The notes under the pieces were generated by a model. That model had not been told where the DNA came from. It did not search any database and saw only the letters and a program-made list of their open reading frames with translations. This document shows, in pieces, positions 20,740 through 22,479 of a stretch of 22,479 nt of DNA; the first letter of the stretch is position 1, and every line of letters begins with the position of its first letter. The stretch is from Deltaproteobacteria bacterium (GTDB lineage: Bacteria; Desulfobacterota; Binatia; Binatales; Binataceae), in contig JAJZAG010000020.1 in assembly GCA_021799555.1 (NCBI GenBank), positions 1 through 22,479 of the forward strand, read 5' to 3'. The position numbers and the translations under genes were made by a program.

Positions 20740-22479
20740 TTATCCTTTTGCCTTCGCGTCGCGAATCGCGCGCCAGATCTTTTCGGGCTTGAGCGGCATG
20801 TCGAGATGGCGAATCCCGAATGGGCTGAGCGCGTCGCGAACGGCGTTGACCACGCACGGTGTCGAGCCGATTGTTCCCGCTTCGCCGACGCCCTTGACGC
20901 CGAGCGGGTTGACCGGCGAGGGCGTGACTGTCGCGGCCAATTCGTAATGCGGCAGCATGTTCGCTTTCGGCACCGCATAGTCCATCAGGGTCGCAGTGAT
21001 TAGTTGCCCATTTTCATCGTAAATCACTTCCTCGTACAGCGCCTGCGCGATTCCTTGCGCAATTCCTCCGTGAATCTGACCTTCGACCAGAAGCGGGCTC
21101 AGGATTTTTCCGCAATCGTCCACCGCGACATAGCGTAGGAACTTGGTCACGCCCGTCTCAGGATCAACTTCCACCACGGCGATGTGAGTGCCGAACGGAA
21201 ACGTGCAGTTGGAAGGTTCGTAAAAGCTGGTCGCATCGAGACCAGGTTCGAGACCCGGAATCGGCTGCTTATATCCGTAAGCGGCTTCAACGATCCGCTC
21301 AAGCGCGATCGCTTTCGACGGATCGGACACAAGCGCGATCGCCCGATTGGCGAAGACCAACTGGTCGGGAGGTACTTCCATCATCGTCGAGGCAATCTTC
21401 TTCATCTTCTCCTGAAGCTTGCCTACCGACATCATCAGCGCCGGACCGCCGACCGTCGTGCCGCGGCTGCCGAAGGTGCCGATTCCGTACTGCACGATCG
21501 CGGTGTCGCCGTGAACGACGTTGACGTCGTCGATATCGATCCCGAACGCGTCGGCGACAAGCTGCGCGAAAGTGGTTTCCTGTCCCTGGCCGTGGGGCGA
21601 CACGCCGGTCAGAACCGTGACCTTACAATCAGGCTCGATGCGGACCGTTGAGCTTTCCCAGCCTCCACCCTTGAGCTTGGGCGGCAGGAGCGACGATGGT
21701 CCGAGTCCGCAGATCTCTACGTATGACGCGATCCCGATTCCGAGATAGCGGCCATGCTTGCGAGCTTCGGCCTGCTCGGCGCGGACTTTTGGGTAGTCGA
21801 TCATTTCGAGCGCCTTGGTCAGCGCGAGATTGTAGTCGCCGGAGTCGTAGGTGAGACCGCCGGCCGTGAGTGCGGGAAACGCTTCCTTCGCGAAAAAATT
21901 CTTGCGCCGCACCTCGGCAGGGTCGAGGCCGAATTCCCCGGCGACCATGTCCATGATGCGCTCGGCAATGTACGCGGCTTCGGGCCGTCCAGCGCCGCGA
22001 TAGGCGTCGGTGGCCATTTTGTTGGTGAAGACCATCTGCTGGTCAAAGGCGAGCGCCGGAATCTTATAGCATCCCGTCATCATCAGTCCCGAGAAACCGG
22101 GAATCGCCGGCGTCAGAAGCTGGAGGTAGGCGCCCATGTCGCAGACGAAGCTGGCTTTGACGCCGAGCACGGTGCCGTCCTTCTGCGCGGCGACTTCAAG
22201 GTAGGCGATCTGATCGCGTCCGTGCGTGGTGCCGGACAAATTTTCACGCCGCCGCTCAATCCATTTGATTGGTTTGTTGAGCGTCATCGCCAGGTGCGCG
22301 ACCAAAGCCTCTTCCGCATAGACGTTAAGCTTGGCGCCAAAGCCCCCGCCGACTTCGGGCGCGATCACGCGAAGCTTGTTCTCGCCGATTTTGAGCTGCT
22401 CGGCAATTTGCGAGCGAAGCAGATGCGGGATCTGCGTCGAAGACCACAGGGTTAGCTGCTTGTATCCCGGCTCCCAGCG
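20740..22479 (-). CDS. coxL: Molybdenum hydroxylase large subunit, form II CoxL-like (5' end missing)
   Basis: The molybdopterin-binding catalytic subunit of a xanthine oxidase/CO dehydrogenase-family enzyme. 579 residues are visible, and the frame runs off the right edge, so the N-terminal part is absent. The visible start, LTLWSSTQIPHLLRSQIAEQ, and VIAPEVGGGFGAK are typical. The active-site loop at visible residues 159-165 is AYRGAGR, the form II signature; true CO dehydrogenase has AYRCSFR with the copper-binding Cys. The catalytic Glu is at visible residue 533 in GVGEAGTIG. A GTG at 22368 is not the real start, because coding clearly continues upstream. The iron-sulfur subunit gene is not in the window and may lie upstream. 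Confidence 0.94.
   Translation of the reverse strand, partial: RWEPGYKQLTLWSSTQIPHLLRSQIAEQLKIGENKLRVIAPEVGGGFGAKLNVYAEEALVAHLAMTLNKPIKWIERRRENLSGTTHGRDQIAYLEVAAQKDGTVLGVKASFVCDMGAYLQLLTPAIPGFSGLMMTGCYKIPALAFDQQMVFTNKMATDAYRGAGRPEAAYIAERIMDMVAGEFGLDPAEVRRKNFFAKEAFPALTAGGLTYDSGDYNLALTKALEMIDYPKVRAEQAEARKHGRYLGIGIASYVEICGLGPSSLLPPKLKGGGWESSTVRIEPDCKVTVLTGVSPHGQGQETTFAQLVADAFGIDIDDVNVVHGDTAIVQYGIGTFGSRGTTVGGPALMMSVGKLQEKMKKIASTMMEVPPDQLVFANRAIALVSDPSKAIALERIVEAAYGYKQPIPGLEPGLDATSFYEPSNCTFPFGTHIAVVEVDPETGVTKFLRYVAVDDCGKILSPLLVEGQIHGGIAQGIAQALYEEVIYDENGQLITATLMDYAVPKANMLPHYELAATVTPSPVNPLGVKGVGEAGTIGSTPCVVNAVRDALSPFGIRHLDMPLKPEKIWRAIRDAKAKG

Noticed and set aside
20740..22479. Annotation as aerobic carbon monoxide dehydrogenase
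   Set aside because: The loop is AYRGAGR and not AYRCSFR, so only the family and form II class can be claimed.
1..22479. CRISPR arrays, insertion sequences, tRNA or rRNA genes, or a new defence-like system
   Set aside because: No regularly spaced repeats, transposase-like proteins, terminal inverted repeats or structured RNA signatures were found; nearly all the sequence is explained by recognised genes.

Overview
This is a GC-rich bacterial chromosomal segment, with coding on both strands and very short intergenic gaps. The first 13.2 kb is a long, co-directional (+) run of S10, spc and alpha operon genes. It starts inside rplB and continues rpsS-rplV-rpsC-rplP-rpmC-rpsQ-rplN-rplX-rplE-rpsN(Z type)-rpsH-rplF-rplR-rpsE-rpmD-rplO-secY-adk-map-infA-rpmJ-rpsM-rpsK-rpsD-rpoA-rplQ. 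A strong hairpin and T-tract terminator closes the run. Gene content and order are classical for bacteria. The GC-rich base composition, zinc-type S14, adk-map-infA linkage and accessory genes would fit a soil or environmental lineage formerly placed near the Deltaproteobacteria (for example Desulfobacterota or Binatota-like). That placement is a low-confidence guess made without any database search.

Downstream are three accessory blocks. (1) On the minus strand, a probably damaged small gene (about 15249-15007) is followed by an aldo/keto reductase and a phytanoyl-CoA-dioxygenase-like Fe(II)/2-oxoglutarate oxygenase, in operon-like spacing. (2) On the plus strand lie tldD and tldE/pmbA, translationally coupled and encoding both halves of the TldD/TldE metalloprotease, then a Crp/Fnr-family regulator with its own likely promoter and terminator. 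(3) On the minus strand, running in from beyond the right edge, are a molybdenum hydroxylase large subunit (5' end missing), its FAD-binding medium subunit, and a CoxG-like SRPBCC protein. The large subunit carries the loop AYRGAGR, the form II signature, not the AYRCSFR of genuine CO dehydrogenase, so its substrate is unknown.

Functionally, the first block is translation, Sec export and transcription core machinery, tied together by stop/start overlaps (rplP/rpmC, rplX/rplE, rplO/secY, map/infA). The accessory blocks look like small-molecule oxidation and peptide processing. I see no CRISPR array, mobile element, tRNA or rRNA, and no convincing new multi-gene system. The most interesting points are an unusual L22 tunnel-loop sequence, low-complexity tails on four ribosomal proteins, the likely frameshift upstream of the aldo/keto reductase, and the form II hydroxylase locus.
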